Shown here one piece after another: positions 50,189 to 58,470 of a stretch of DNA of 64,000 nt. The notes below the pieces were generated by a model. It saw only the letters and a program-made list of their open reading frames with translations, was not told the origin of the DNA and searched no databases. The translations under genes were made by a program, and so were the position numbers. The DNA is from DASSUW01 sp963774155 (GTDB lineage: Bacteria > Actinomycetota > Thermoleophilia > Solirubrobacterales > Solirubrobacteraceae). The DNA lies in contig CAVZDW010000013.1 of the NCBI GenBank assembly GCA_963774155.1, positions 1 through 64,000 on the forward strand. The letters run 5' to 3'. How positions within the stretch are numbered: the first letter of the stretch is position 1; each line of letters starts with the position of its first letter.

Positions 50189-51228
50189 GCCCGTTCGGCG
50201 ATCGCCGGCACGCCCGTCTCGAGCTTGTCGAAGAAGGCGTCCTCGGTGGTGCCCGCCAGGCGCCGCTTGTAGGAGCCCTCGAGGAAGACGGCCGACTTCC
50301 ACAGCGCGAGCGTCGTGTACCAGCGCACGTCGGACATCGAGCGGCCGGAGCGCTGCTCGTAACGGGCGATGAGCTGCTCGCGCGTCGGGAAGCCGGGTCG
50401 CCGCGTGACCGCGCCGAGCGCGAACAACGTGTCCTCCTCGTCGCCCGGCTGGGCGTAGGTCGCCACCAGGTAGCCGACGTCGGCCAGCGGGTCGCCGATG
50501 GTGGCCAGCTCCCAGTCGAAGATCGCGTTCAGCCGCGGCGGCGCCTCGCGCGCGAACATCGTGTTGCCGAGCCGGTAGTCGCCGTGGACGATCGTCGCGT
50601 CGCCGGACGCGGGGAGGTTCTCGGCGAGCCAGGCCCCGGCCCGGTCGAGCACGGGCAGCTCGCGGGTGCGGTTGTGCTCCCACAGGCCGCCGAAGCGGCG
50701 CAGCTGCCGCTCGAGGTAGCCACTCGGCTTGCCGTAGCCCTCGAGCCCGCACGCCCGCCAGTCGACGGCGTGGATCTCCACGAGCGCGTCGATCAGCTCC
50801 TCGCCGATGCGCGCTCGGGACGCCTCGTCGTCGAACGCGCCCGGCAGCTCGCTGGTGAGCACGTCGCCCTCGACCAGCTCCATCACATAGAACGGCGCCC
50901 CGATCACCGACTCGTCGTCGCAGGTCGCGAGCACCCGCGGCGTGCGCACGTCGGCGTCCTGCACGGCGCGCAGGAGCCGCGCCTCGCGCAGCACGTCGTG
51001 GGCCGAGGGCGGGAGCGGCGGCCGCGGCGGCCGGCGCAGGACCCAGGCGCCGCCGGCACGGCGGACCAGGTACGTCACGTTCGAGTGGCCCTCGCCGACC
51101 GGCTCGGCCTCGAGCCGGCCTTCGCCGAGGCCGCGCGCGTCGAGGAACGCCTCCAGCGGACGGCGCACCAGCAGCGGTGCGAGCTCGAGCTCGGCGGCCT
51201 CCTCCGGCGTGTCGACTATCGCCGTCAT
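50167..51228 (-). CDS. APH-like phosphotransferase family protein
   Basis: The 353-residue protein has an aminoglycoside-phosphotransferase/choline-kinase fold: GEGHSNVTYLVRRAGGAWVL, PFYVMELVEGDVLTSE, the catalytic loop TIVHGDYRLGNTMFARE with the Asp of HGD, and the metal-binding IFDWELATIGDPLADVGYL. This form is common in actinobacteria, often next to acyl-CoA dehydrogenases or hydrolases, and phosphorylates unknown small molecules; a link to resistance is not implied. A TACGGT box (51238-51243) lies 9 bases before the ATG at 51228. Confidence 0.85.
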   Translation of the reverse strand: MTAIVDTPEEAAELELAPLLVRRPLEAFLDARGLGEGRLEAEPVGEGHSNVTYLVRRAGGAWVLRRPPRPPLPPSAHDVLREARLLRAVQDADVRTPRVLATCDDESVIGAPFYVMELVEGDVLTSELPGAFDDEASRARIGEELIDALVEIHAVDWRACGLEGYGKPSGYLERQLRRFGGLWEHNRTRELPVLDRAGAWLAENLPASGDATIVHGDYRLGNTMFAREAPPRLNAIFDWELATIGDPLADVGYLVATYAQPGDEEDTLFALGAVTRRPGFPTREQLIARYEQRSGRSMSDVRWYTTLALWKSAVFLEGSYKRRLAGTTEDAFFDKLETGVPAIAERAWQTATG

Positions 51229-51237
51229 CGCCCGCGC

Positions 51238-51247
51238 ACCGTACCCT
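51238..51247. promoter_or_regulatory. Symmetric -10 element ACCGTACCCT
   Basis: TACGGT on the minus strand is 9 bases from the phosphotransferase ATG 51228. The plus half TACCCT is 44 bases from the glycosidase ATG at 51292, so that mRNA would have a leader; a weaker TGGGAT at 51280-51285 is nearer. Confidence 0.35.
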
Positions 51248-51291
51248 TCCACCGCAACCTCGGCCGGTCTGGCCGGGTTTGGGATCCCTAC

Positions 51292-52695
51292 ATGCGCATC
51301 GCACTGCTGACCATGGCGCTCGTCCTGCTGCTCGCGGCGCCCGCCGCCGCGGCGCCCAACCAGGTCATGACGTTCGAGGCGCCGGACGAGCTGTTCGACC
51401 AGACGCGGCGCGACGCCACGCTCGACGAGATCAAGGCGTTCGGCGTCACCCAGGTCCGGCAGCTCGTGTACTGGCAGAGCTTCGCGCCTCGTCCCAAGAG
51501 CAAGCGCAAGCCGGACTTCGACGCGACCGACGGCAGCGCGTACGGCACCGCCGGGTGGTCGGCGCTCGACGGGCTGATGACCGCTGCCTCGCTGCGCGGA
51601 ATCAAGGTGATCCTCACGCCCACCGGACCGGTACCGAGGTGGGCGACGGGCAACAAGAAGGACAACCTCAACAAACCCAGCGCGAAGGAGTTCGGGCGCT
51701 TCGTGACCGCCCTCGCCCGTCGCTACGGCGCCGCGGTCGACACGTGGTCGGTGTGGAACGAGCCGAACCAGCCGCAGTTCCTGATGCCGCAGTACCGCAA
51801 CGGCAAGCCCTACTCGCCGCAGCTCTACCGCGGCCTCTACCGGGCGGCGTACAACGCGATCCGGAGCGTGGCCGAGAACAAGCGCGACAGGATCCTCATC
51901 GGCGAGACGTCGCCGCGCGGCAACGAGAACATCGTGCATCCGCTGAAGTTCCTGCGCGGCATCGCGTGCCTGAAGAACAACTACAAGAAGGCCCGCAAGT
52001 GCTCGCGGCTGCCCGCCGACGGCTACGCGCACCACGCGTACACCACCCGGATCGGCCCCCGCTTCAAGCCCGACGAGCAGCCCGACGACAAGGACGACGT
52101 GACGATCGGCGTGCTCGACCGGCTGGTCGGCGCGCTCGACAAGGCGGGGCGCGCCGGCGGGCTTCCGCGCGGCCTGAAGATCTACCTCACCGAGTTCGGG
52201 ATCCAGTCCGAGCCCGACACCATCTCCGGCGTCTCCTTCGCGCGCCAGCCGGCGTACTACGCGGTGGCCGAGCACATGGCCTACGTCAACCCGCGCGTGG
52301 CGCTCTTCTCGCAATACCTGATGCGCGACGACGCGCCGCGCGAGGACGGCTATCGCTTCCGCGGCTTCGAGAGCGGGCTGCGGCGCAACAACGGCGCGAA
52401 GAAGCCGGCCTATCGCGCGTTCCCGAACCCGCTCGCCGCCGAGCGCGTCGGGTCGAGCGACGTGCTGTGGGGCCGCATCCGTCCGCAGGCCGGCGTCACG
52501 CGCATCACGATCGAGCGCCGCCGGCCCGGCAAGCGCAACTGGACCCGCCTGAAGGTCCTCGACACCACGGCGAGCGGCGTGTACGGACTGAGCACCGCGC
52601 ACCGCGAGGGCCAGGACTACCGCGTGCGCTGGACGTCGGCGGCCGGCAAGGCTTACACGGGCCCGGCCATCCGCGCGTACAAATTGGGGTCCTGA
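51292..52695 (+). CDS. Secreted glycoside hydrolase, clan A TIM-barrel (GH39/GH5-like)
   Basis: The 467-residue protein has a signal peptide (MRIALLTMALVLLLAAPAAA). The TIM barrel shows an acid/base Glu in TWSVWNEPNQPQFLMPQYR near residue 160 and a nucleophile candidate in GLKIYLTEFGIQSEPDTISG near 300, the two-Glu layout of clan GH-A. The C-terminal 80 residues (ITIERRRPGKRNWTRLKVLD; YRVRWTSAAGKAYTGPAIRA) look like a fibronectin type III-like beta-sandwich. Substrate unknown; secreted members of this type are frequent in related actinobacteria. Confidence 0.8.
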   Translation: MRIALLTMALVLLLAAPAAAAPNQVMTFEAPDELFDQTRRDATLDEIKAFGVTQVRQLVYWQSFAPRPKSKRKPDFDATDGSAYGTAGWSALDGLMTAASLRGIKVILTPTGPVPRWATGNKKDNLNKPSAKEFGRFVTALARRYGAAVDTWSVWNEPNQPQFLMPQYRNGKPYSPQLYRGLYRAAYNAIRSVAENKRDRILIGETSPRGNENIVHPLKFLRGIACLKNNYKKARKCSRLPADGYAHHAYTTRIGPRFKPDEQPDDKDDVTIGVLDRLVGALDKAGRAGGLPRGLKIYLTEFGIQSEPDTISGVSFARQPAYYAVAEHMAYVNPRVALFSQYLMRDDAPREDGYRFRGFESGLRRNNGAKKPAYRAFPNPLAAERVGSSDVLWGRIRPQAGVTRITIERRRPGKRNWTRLKVLDTTASGVYGLSTAHREGQDYRVRWTSAAGKAYTGPAIRAYKLGS

Positions 52696-52735
52696 CCCGG
52701 TAGCGGACCACCCGTCGCAGCGCGATAAGTGCGGT

Positions 52736-53149
52736 ATGCGACGAGTCACGCGGAGGAACCTGCTCGGCTACCGGGTTCTCGACTGCTACGGGGATGAAAT
52801 CGGACGGGTGGTCGACACCTGGCCGGACGACGGCGGCTGGGAGGTCGAGCTGGTCGTCGTCCGCATGCTGCGGTTCGGCGAGCGCCGGATGCTCCCGATC
52901 GACGACGTGGCGGCGTGGGGCGGCACGCTGCGCGCTCCCTACACGCGACGCCAGATCGAGGACGCGCCCACGGTCGAGGGCGGCGTGCACCGCGCCGACG
53001 AGCCGTACCGGGCGATGGCCTACTGGAGATTCGAGGAGATCGGCGGCAGCGATATGGTGAAGCTGCCATGGCGCCGCAGCTCTGGCTTCTTCGTCACGGA
53101 GAGGCTGTCCCGCACGACTCCAAGCCGGACGACTCCGACCGGGAGCTGA
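52736..53149 (+). CDS. PRC-barrel-like protein; C-terminal end uncertain
   Basis: The start is ATG 52736 with an ATAAGT box 5 bases upstream. Residues 1-70 have PRC-barrel character: NLLGYRVLDCYGDEIGRVVD, TWPDDGGWEVELVVVRMLRF and GERRMLPIDDVAAWGGTL. The family binds or senses charged surfaces and cofactors. The frame continues to 53149, overlapping the SixA gene by 82 bases, and its end (FFVTERLSRTTPSRTTPTGS) is less natural, so either the last part is spurious or a base error lies before 53060, where a TGA in the next frame would end the gene 7 bases before the next ATG. Confidence 0.55.
   Translation: MRRVTRRNLLGYRVLDCYGDEIGRVVDTWPDDGGWEVELVVVRMLRFGERRMLPIDDVAAWGGTLRAPYTRRQIEDAPTVEGGVHRADEPYRAMAYWRFEEIGGSDMVKLPWRRSSGFFVTERLSRTTPSRTTPTGS
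53053..53058 (+). promoter_or_regulatory. Leaderless-type -10 box (TATGGT) for sixA
   Basis: TATGGT ends 9 bases before the ATG at 53068. Confidence 0.4.
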
Positions 53150-53544
53150 CGGCTCGCGGCGAGCGCCAGTCGATCGCCGCCGGGCGGGGCCTTGCGCGCC
53201 TCGGCGTCGAGTTCGATGCCTGCTACTCGAGTCCGAAGGTGCGCGCGCTCGAGACGGCGAAGCTCGCGTGCGACGCGCTCAACATCGAGCCGATCGTCGA
53301 GGACGTGCTGGCCGACGGCTTCGACTCCGAAGATGCGCTCGAGCTGTTGCTGCGGCATGGCGCGGATGCCCGCGTGCTCGTCGTCGGGCACGAGCCGTCG
53401 TTCTCGCAGGTCGTCTACGACCTCACGGGCGGCCGCGTGGACTTCAAGAAGGGCGGCATCGCCTCGCTGCGCGTCGAGCGCCCGAACGCCGAGCTCGTCG
53501 TGCTCCTGCGCCCGCGCGAGCTCGAGTCACTCGCGCTCGGATAG
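53068..53544 (+). CDS. sixA: SixA-type phosphohistidine phosphatase
   Basis: The 158-residue histidine phosphatase has the RHG motif (LWLLRHGEAVPHDS) with the nucleophile His, the second Arg in YSSPKVRALETAKLA, the acid in EDVLADGFDSED and the second His in VLVVGHEPSFSQVVYDL. It matches short SixA proteins, which remove phosphate from histidine residues of signalling proteins. A general phosphatase is also possible. Tail end overlaps the MFS gene by 18 bases. Confidence 0.9.
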   Translation: MAPQLWLLRHGEAVPHDSKPDDSDRELTARGERQSIAAGRGLARLGVEFDACYSSPKVRALETAKLACDALNIEPIVEDVLADGFDSEDALELLLRHGADARVLVVGHEPSFSQVVYDLTGGRVDFKKGGIASLRVERPNAELVVLLRPRELESLALG

Positions 53545-54750
53545 CGCGGCGGGATACGGCGGCAGCTCGCGGACCTCGCGGACGGCGAGCAGCGACAGCC
53601 AGATCGCCGTCTGGATGCCGAACGCCAGCCAGAGCGCGGTGTCGACGCCGATCGCCGCGGCGAGCGGGCCCCAGATCAGCATCCCGACCGGCTGGGCGGC
53701 GATCGAGCCGAACCAGTCGTACGAGTCCACGCGCGAGAGCTTCTCGGGCGGGACGTGGCGCTGCGTGGTCGTCTCCCAGAGGTTGTTCGCGACCATCAGG
53801 CCCGCGCCCGCGACGAAGCCGAAGCAGGCCGTGACGACCGCCGGGATCGCCATGGCCAGCGCCGCCAGCGGGAGGCCGTAGAGCAGGACGGAGAGGGTGG
53901 CCACGAATACCGGCCGCTGCGGGTCGATGCGCATCACGATCAGCCCGCCGACGAGCAACCCGGCGCCGAAGCCCGCGACGATCACCCCCCAGGCCGCCGC
54001 CCCGCCCAGCTCGCGCTCGGCCACCAGCGGCCCGAGGACGAAGTACGCGGCGAAGAACAGGTTGCCGAGCGAGGCCGCGGTCACGGACGTCCAGAGCCAG
54101 GTGCGCGAGCGGAAGTCGTCCCAGCCCTCGCGCAGGTCGGCGACGAACGAGTGCGCCGGCGGGGGCACGTGGGCGGGGAGGACGAGGCGGGAGAGGAAGA
54201 GGGCGCTGATGCCGAACGTGGCGGCGTCGACCGCGAGCGCCCAGCCGGCGCCGGCGCTCGCCACGAGCACGCCGGCCAGGATCGGGCCGGCGATCCGCCC
54301 GGTCGCCTCAGCCATGCCGCGCAGCGCGTTCGCCTGCTGCAGCCGCTCGGGGCTGGTGACGTGGGGCATGATCCCGCCCAGCGCCGGCGTGAAGAAGGCG
54401 CTCGCCGTGGCGCCCACGGCCGCGAGAACCGCCAGCCACGCCACGCTGGCGGCGCCGGTGATGACCAGCGCGGCCATCGCGCCGTGCGTGACGAGGCGCG
54501 CGAGGTCGGCGACGACCATGACGCGCCGCCGGGGCAGCCGGTCGGCCCACACGCCGCCGACCAGCAGGAAGACCACGAGCGGCGCGGTCCGGGCGGCGAG
54601 GACGATGCCGAGATCGGCCGCCGAGCCCGTCAGCTCGAGCACGGCGAAGGCCAGCGCGATCGACACCATGCCGTCGCCGAGCAGGGAGGTCGCCTGCGCG
54701 AAGAAGAGCAGCCGGAACGAACGCTCCCGCAGTGCCTCAGGCAACTTCAT
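53527..54750 (-). CDS. Major facilitator superfamily transporter
   Basis: The 407-residue protein has about twelve membrane helices. The start KLPEALRERSFRLLFFAQAT, GVWADRLPRRRVMVVADLAR in loop 2-3 (the MFS signature DRxxRR) and ARTAPLVVFLLVGG fit the enterobactin-exporter/MefA-like (MFS_3) branch, which exports small molecules. The substrate is unknown. The start ATG 54750 is 6 bases after the stop of the M20 peptidase gene, so they are one operon. Confidence 0.85.
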   Translation of the reverse strand: MKLPEALRERSFRLLFFAQATSLLGDGMVSIALAFAVLELTGSAADLGIVLAARTAPLVVFLLVGGVWADRLPRRRVMVVADLARLVTHGAMAALVITGAASVAWLAVLAAVGATASAFFTPALGGIMPHVTSPERLQQANALRGMAEATGRIAGPILAGVLVASAGAGWALAVDAATFGISALFLSRLVLPAHVPPPAHSFVADLREGWDDFRSRTWLWTSVTAASLGNLFFAAYFVLGPLVAERELGGAAAWGVIVAGFGAGLLVGGLIVMRIDPQRPVFVATLSVLLYGLPLAALAMAIPAVVTACFGFVAGAGLMVANNLWETTTQRHVPPEKLSRVDSYDWFGSIAAQPVGMLIWGPLAAAIGVDTALWLAFGIQTAIWLSLLAVREVRELPPYPAALSERE

Positions 54751-54756
54751 GGCGGC

Positions 54757-55881
54757 TCAGAGTACGGCGGCGAGGACCGCGAGCGCGACCTGCGCCCGCG
54801 GCATGAGCGAGTCCTCGTAGACGAACTCGCCGGGGTTGTGCGCCTTGCCGCCACGCGGTCCGAGGCCGTCGATGGTCACCGGGATGGCGGCCGCGAAGTG
54901 GCTCGCGTCGCTGGCGCCGCCGCGCGAGGCGCCGTGCACCGGCCGGCCGAGGAGCGCGGACGCGCGGGCGAGCACCGGGGTGACCGCGGGCTCGGAGTGC
55001 ATGCCCGGCCAGCGGCGGATCAGCTCGGGCTCGAGCGTGGCGCCGCCGACCTCGCGCGGGATGGCGTCGAGCACCGCCTCGATCGCCGACAGCTCGTCCG
55101 CGCGGCAGTCGCAGAACAGCTCGCCGGTGCCGGGCACGACGTTGAACGCGTCGCCGGACTGGAGGATGGTCGGGACCGAGGTGAGCCGGTGCGGGCCGCG
55201 CGGGTCGTGGCACGCGGCCACGGCCTGGGCGGCGGCGGCGAGCGCGAGCAGCGCGTTGCGTCCGCGGTCGGGCGCCGAGCCCGAGTGGGCGGCGCGGCCC
55301 CTCGCCTCCACGCGGATCGTTCCCGCCGCCTTGCGCCGCACGACGACACCGTCCTCCCCGTTGGCCGTGTGCTCACCGCCCTCGAAGCAGAGGCAGGCGT
55401 CGAAGTGGGCGAAGCGGTCGACGTGGGCGATCGAGCCGGTGCGCCACTCCTCGTCGCAGACGAGCAGGAGCGCGGCCTCGGCGTAGGCGTCGGGCCGCTT
55501 GGCCAGCGCGCGCATGACGCCGATGGCGAGGACGTCGCCGCCCTTCATGTCGATGCTGCCGGAGCCGAGCAGCTTGTCGCCCTCGCGGTGGAGCGGCTTG
55601 TGGTTCTGATGCGCGACGACGGTGTCGAGGTGGCCGAGCAGCAGCACCCGCTTGCGCCCGCTGCCCTTCAGGTGCGCGACCAGGTCGGGCGCGTGGTCGG
55701 GCGAGGAGCACGGGATGCGCTGGATCTCCGCCTCGTCGGGCAGCAGCGCGGCACAGACCGCGGCGCACTCCTCGGCGCCGTGGACGTCGCCCGACGGCGA
55801 CGAGACGCCGACGAGCGCCTCCAGCTCCCGCACCGCCCGCTTGGAGATCTCCGCCGCCACCTGCTCGACCCAGGGATCCAT
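54757..55881 (-). CDS. M20-family metallopeptidase (carboxypeptidase G2/DapE-like)
   Basis: The 374-residue protein has the di-zinc set of M20: LLLGHLDTVVAH, GSIDMKGGDVLAIG with the bridging Asp, LLLVCDEEWRTGS with the catalytic and ligand Glu pair, CLCFEGGE and DASHFAAAIPVTI with the last His. The dimerisation domain (VRRKAAGTIRVEARGRAAHS) is in the middle. Likely it cleaves amidated or dipeptidic compounds in the cytosol; the substrate is unknown. ATG 55881 lies 7 bases from the symmetric promoter element shared with the divergent peroxiredoxin gene. Confidence 0.85.
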   Translation of the reverse strand: MDPWVEQVAAEISKRAVRELEALVGVSSPSGDVHGAEECAAVCAALLPDEAEIQRIPCSSPDHAPDLVAHLKGSGRKRVLLLGHLDTVVAHQNHKPLHREGDKLLGSGSIDMKGGDVLAIGVMRALAKRPDAYAEAALLLVCDEEWRTGSIAHVDRFAHFDACLCFEGGEHTANGEDGVVVRRKAAGTIRVEARGRAAHSGSAPDRGRNALLALAAAAQAVAACHDPRGPHRLTSVPTILQSGDAFNVVPGTGELFCDCRADELSAIEAVLDAIPREVGGATLEPELIRRWPGMHSEPAVTPVLARASALLGRPVHGASRGGASDASHFAAAIPVTIDGLGPRGGKAHNPGEFVYEDSLMPRAQVALAVLAAVL

Positions 55882-55888
55882 GGCGCTG

Positions 55889-55898
55889 ACGGTACTGT
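55889..55898. promoter_or_regulatory. Symmetric bidirectional -10 element ACGGTACTGT
   Basis: TACCGT (minus) and TACTGT (plus) share the TA at 55893-55894 and are each 7 bases from ATG 55881 and ATG 55906. Confidence 0.5.
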
Positions 55899-55905
55899 CT
55901 GAGCG

Positions 55906-56379
55906 ATGATCGAAGCTGGCGAGAAGGCCCCGGAATTCACCCTCCCCGACCAGGACGGCAACGACGTGTCGCTCAGCGACTTCGCCGGGCGGACGCTGGT
56001 CCTCTACTTCTATCCCAAGGCCGACACCCCCGGGTGCACGACCCAGGCCTGCAGCATCCGCGACCGCGCGGACGAGTACGAGGCGGCCGGCGCCGTGGTC
56101 GTCGGCGTCTCGCCCGACCCGGTCAAGGCCGTCAAGAAGTTCCACGGCAAGCAGTCGCTGAACTTCACGCTGCTGGCCGACGAGGACCACGCGGTCTGCG
56201 ACCTCTACGGCGTCTGGGCCGAGAAGAGCATGTACGGCAAGAAGTACTGGGGCGCCCTCCGCTCGACCTTCATCATCGACGGCGACGGCACCGTCGTGCA
56301 CGTCATCGAGAAGGCCTCGCCCAAGACGCACGACGACGAGGTCCTCGGCGTGCTGCGCGAGGGGGCCGCAGCTGCCTGA
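55906..56379 (+). CDS. bcp: Bcp/PrxQ-type peroxiredoxin
   Basis: The 157-residue thiol peroxidase begins MIEAGEKAPEFTLPDQDG and has YFYPKADTPGCTTQACSIRD, where the peroxidatic Cys of GCT and the resolving Cys five residues later match the atypical two-Cys Bcp/PrxQ type. Reduction is probably by thioredoxin. It removes hydroperoxides in the cytosol. The next gene (Fpg/Nei type) starts inside its last codons, which links peroxide defence and repair of oxidised bases in one transcript. Confidence 0.95.
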   Translation: MIEAGEKAPEFTLPDQDGNDVSLSDFAGRTLVLYFYPKADTPGCTTQACSIRDRADEYEAAGAVVVGVSPDPVKAVKKFHGKQSLNFTLLADEDHAVCDLYGVWAEKSMYGKKYWGALRSTFIIDGDGTVVHVIEKASPKTHDDEVLGVLREGAAAA

Positions 56380-57232
56380 GCTGCCCGAGATGGAGATCGT
56401 CGCCCGGCGGCTCGACAGCGTGCTGCCGGGGGAGACGATCGAGTCGGCGATGACGCCGGGGCTGAACGCGCTGAAGACGTTCGACCCGCCGTTCTCGGCG
56501 CTCGACGGCGCGACGTTCACGGGCGCGCGGCGGCGCGGAAAGCTGCTGCTGCTCGACGTCGACACGGTCGGGCATGGGCCGCTGGTGCTGCTCGTGCACC
56601 TGATGAGCGCGGGGCGGGCCCAGCTGTTCGACAAGCGCGCATCGATGAAGGACCGCACTTCGCGCGTGCTGTTCCGGCTGTCCGACGACCGCGAGCTGCG
56701 CGTGCGCGAGTTCGGGACCAAGCAGGCGGCGTGGGTGAAGCTGCTGCGCCCCGACGCCGTCGACTCCGACGAGGCGCTGGCGAACCTCGGGCCGGAGGCG
56801 TGGCCGGAGCCGCCCGCCGACCTCGCCGAGCGGCTGTCCGCGCCGCGCCCGCTCCACTCGATGCTCCGCGACCAGCGCGTGCTGACCGGCATCGGCCGCA
56901 CCTGGGTCGACGACATCCTGCACGCCGCGCGCCTGTCGCCCTTCAAGCGCGGCGACGACCTGTCCGCTGAGGAGGTCGAAGCGCTCGGCGAGGCCATCGC
57001 CGGCGAGCTCGAGCGCGTGATCGAGGTCTACGAGGCCGAGGTGCAGCTCCCGCTGCCGGAGAAGTTCCCGAAGCCGACGCGCGTCCACGCCCACCAGGGC
57101 GAGCCGTGCCCGCGCTGCGGCACGGTGCTCGAGGCGGTCTTCTACGAGGACTACGTGATGACCTACTGCCCGCACTGCCAGACCGAGGACAGGGTCCTGA
57201 AGGACCGCCGCCTCTCGCGGCTCCTCAAGTAG
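56372..57232 (+). CDS. Fpg/Nei-family DNA glycosylase starting at a CTG codon
   Basis: The glycosylase needs Pro2 as nucleophile and Glu3. These are found only if translation starts at the CTG at 56372: it is followed by PELPEMEIVARRLDSVLPG. AGGGGG (56360-56365) sits six bases before the CTG, an ideal ribosome-site distance, and there is no ATG, GTG or TTG in frame between the upstream region and the ATG at 56390, which would delete the catalytic Pro-Glu. Further marks are the Lys of RRRGKLLLLD, LVHLMSAGRAQLF, and a zinc finger PCPRCGTVLEAVFYE with YCPHCQTED. Length from CTG is 286 residues. It excises oxidised purines (Fpg) or pyrimidines (Nei); which is not clear. Confidence 0.85.
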   Translation: MPELPEMEIVARRLDSVLPGETIESAMTPGLNALKTFDPPFSALDGATFTGARRRGKLLLLDVDTVGHGPLVLLVHLMSAGRAQLFDKRASMKDRTSRVLFRLSDDRELRVREFGTKQAAWVKLLRPDAVDSDEALANLGPEAWPEPPADLAERLSAPRPLHSMLRDQRVLTGIGRTWVDDILHAARLSPFKRGDDLSAEEVEALGEAIAGELERVIEVYEAEVQLPLPEKFPKPTRVHAHQGEPCPRCGTVLEAVFYEDYVMTYCPHCQTEDRVLKDRRLSRLLK

Positions 57233-57686
57233 CGCCCGGGTCCCAGTCGTCGCGCTGCGTCAGGCCGAGCGAGGCGGCGCGGTCGCGGCCGTTCGAGCGC
57301 GGCGTGTGAATCCACTCGAGCGCCTCGTTGACGGCGCCGGTCTCCCGGCGGCGGAAGAGCCGCGGGGCGGTGCCGCGGCCGCTGCGCAGCGGCCCGATCT
57401 CCAGCGCGCCGGCGTGCCAGCCGCCCACCGCCTCGCTGTCGCCGTCGGCGGCCACGTAGACCACGGGCGCCTGCTCGGAGACGACCTCGAGATAGCCGAG
57501 GACCGATTCGGTCAGGCGCGGGAGCGTGTCCGGCAGCTCGGCGAGCGGCTCGTCCATCGCCACCTGCACGCGGACGTGGCAGAGCCCGAAGCCGTAGGCC
57601 AGCGGCTGCATCCCGTGCATGCTCGGATGCCGCAGGCCGCCAAGGACTCCGCCGTTCCCGATGACGCCGTAGAGCCGGTAGGCCAC
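57225..57686 (-). CDS. Conserved hypothetical protein
   Basis: The 153-residue protein (VAYRLYGVIGNGGVLGGLRH) has no recognised domain. It has a Gly-rich start, an acidic middle (AELPDTLPRLTESVLGYLEV), and a basic end (PRSNGRDRAASLGLTQRDDW). No signal or membrane helix. GTG 57686 is chosen over GTG 57695 because the TAAGGT box formed by the alkD stop ends 9 bases before it and directly against the other. It overlaps the end of the Fpg/Nei gene by 8 bases. Confidence 0.5.
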   Translation of the reverse strand: MAYRLYGVIGNGGVLGGLRHPSMHGMQPLAYGFGLCHVRVQVAMDEPLAELPDTLPRLTESVLGYLEVVSEQAPVVYVAADGDSEAVGGWHAGALEIGPLRSGRGTAPRLFRRRETGAVNEALEWIHTPRSNGRDRAASLGLTQRDDWDPGAT

Positions 57687-57695
57687 TCCCGCCAC

Positions 57696-57701
57696 ACCTT
57701 A
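57696..57701 (-). promoter_or_regulatory. -10 box (TAAGGT) made from the alkD stop codon
   Basis: The TAA stop of the AlkD gene supplies the first three bases; GTG 57686 follows 9 bases later. Confidence 0.4.
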
Positions 57702-58382
57702 GGTTTTCCCGATCCGCTCACGGTTTCTGAGTGCCTCGCGCCGGCTGAGCGGGCTGAGCTCGTGCGTGGCGCAGTAGCGCTCGACCTCGGCGAAGTCGAC
57801 CCAGGCGTACGCGCGCAGCGCCCAGCCGATCGCCTTGCGGATGAAGAACTCGCGGTCCAGGCGGTTGGGCTCGATGCAGTCGTAGAGCAGCGGCAGGTCG
57901 GTGTGCCGCTTGCGCCCGACCTGGGCGATGATCGCCGAGCGGCGCGTCCACAGCTCGTCGCCCGCCGCCCAGCCCCGGAGCACCGGGGCGAGGGCGTCGA
58001 AGTCGCTCGCCAGCAGCTCGCCCACGAGCCGGACGGCGACCTCGTCGACGAAGTCCCACCAGGCGCCGGTGACGATGAGCTCCTCGTAGAGGCCGAGCGC
58101 GGCCATCGTGCGGTGCTCGCGGTAGCGACGGTCCCCGGCGAGCGCGAGCGCGAGGTAGCGCTCCTCGCGATAGGTCGCCTCGTTCCAGAGCGCCAGCACC
58201 GTGTCGTGCCACGCGTCGAAGCCCTCCAGCGGGTACGCCGCGAAGATCGTGCGCGCGATCTCGGTGCGGGCCGGCTTCTGCACGCCCAGGAACGGCATCT
58301 CCGACTTCATGTACGCGCGCATGCCGATGGCCTTCTCGGGGTCGGCCCGGGCCTGGAGCGCGGCCCGCAGCTCGGCGATCAT
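57699..58382 (-). CDS. AlkD-type HEAT-repeat DNA alkylation repair glycosylase
   Basis: The 227-residue all-helical protein matches AlkD: MKSEMPFLGVQKPARTEIAR at the start, EERYLALALAGDRRYREHRT, the DNA-binding pocket VTGAWWDFVDEVAVRLVGEL with the Trp and Asp used for alkyl-base removal, DELWTRRSAIIAQVGRKRHT with the Arg, and FFIRKAIGWALRAYAWVDFA. AlkD excises bulky or positively charged alkyl-purines without flipping the base. Its ATG overlaps the stop of a tiny upstream frame (ATGA, 58379-58382). Confidence 0.9.
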   Translation of the reverse strand: MIAELRAALQARADPEKAIGMRAYMKSEMPFLGVQKPARTEIARTIFAAYPLEGFDAWHDTVLALWNEATYREERYLALALAGDRRYREHRTMAALGLYEELIVTGAWWDFVDEVAVRLVGELLASDFDALAPVLRGWAAGDELWTRRSAIIAQVGRKRHTDLPLLYDCIEPNRLDREFFIRKAIGWALRAYAWVDFAEVERYCATHELSPLSRREALRNRERIGKT

Positions 58383-58470
58383 CGCGGCGGCCGCACCCGC
58401 CGGCCGCTGACGTAGCCGCGCCGCTCGAGGTCGGCGAGCGCCACGAGCGAGAGATCGAGATGTTCAACCA
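58379..58470 (-). CDS. Possible 30-codon leader peptide before alkD
   Basis: From ATG 58470, centred in a 20-bp near-palindrome, a 30-residue frame (MVEHLDLSLVALADLERRGY...) runs to a TGA that overlaps the alkD ATG. No known motif is seen. It may be a coupled leader or an upstream extension of alkD without function; an in-frame ATG further upstream (58570) is also open. Low certainty. Confidence 0.25.

Noticed and set aside
50167..51228. Aminoglycoside resistance gene
   Set aside because: The fold is shared, but this branch of phosphotransferases is widespread in actinobacteria and has no link to resistance.
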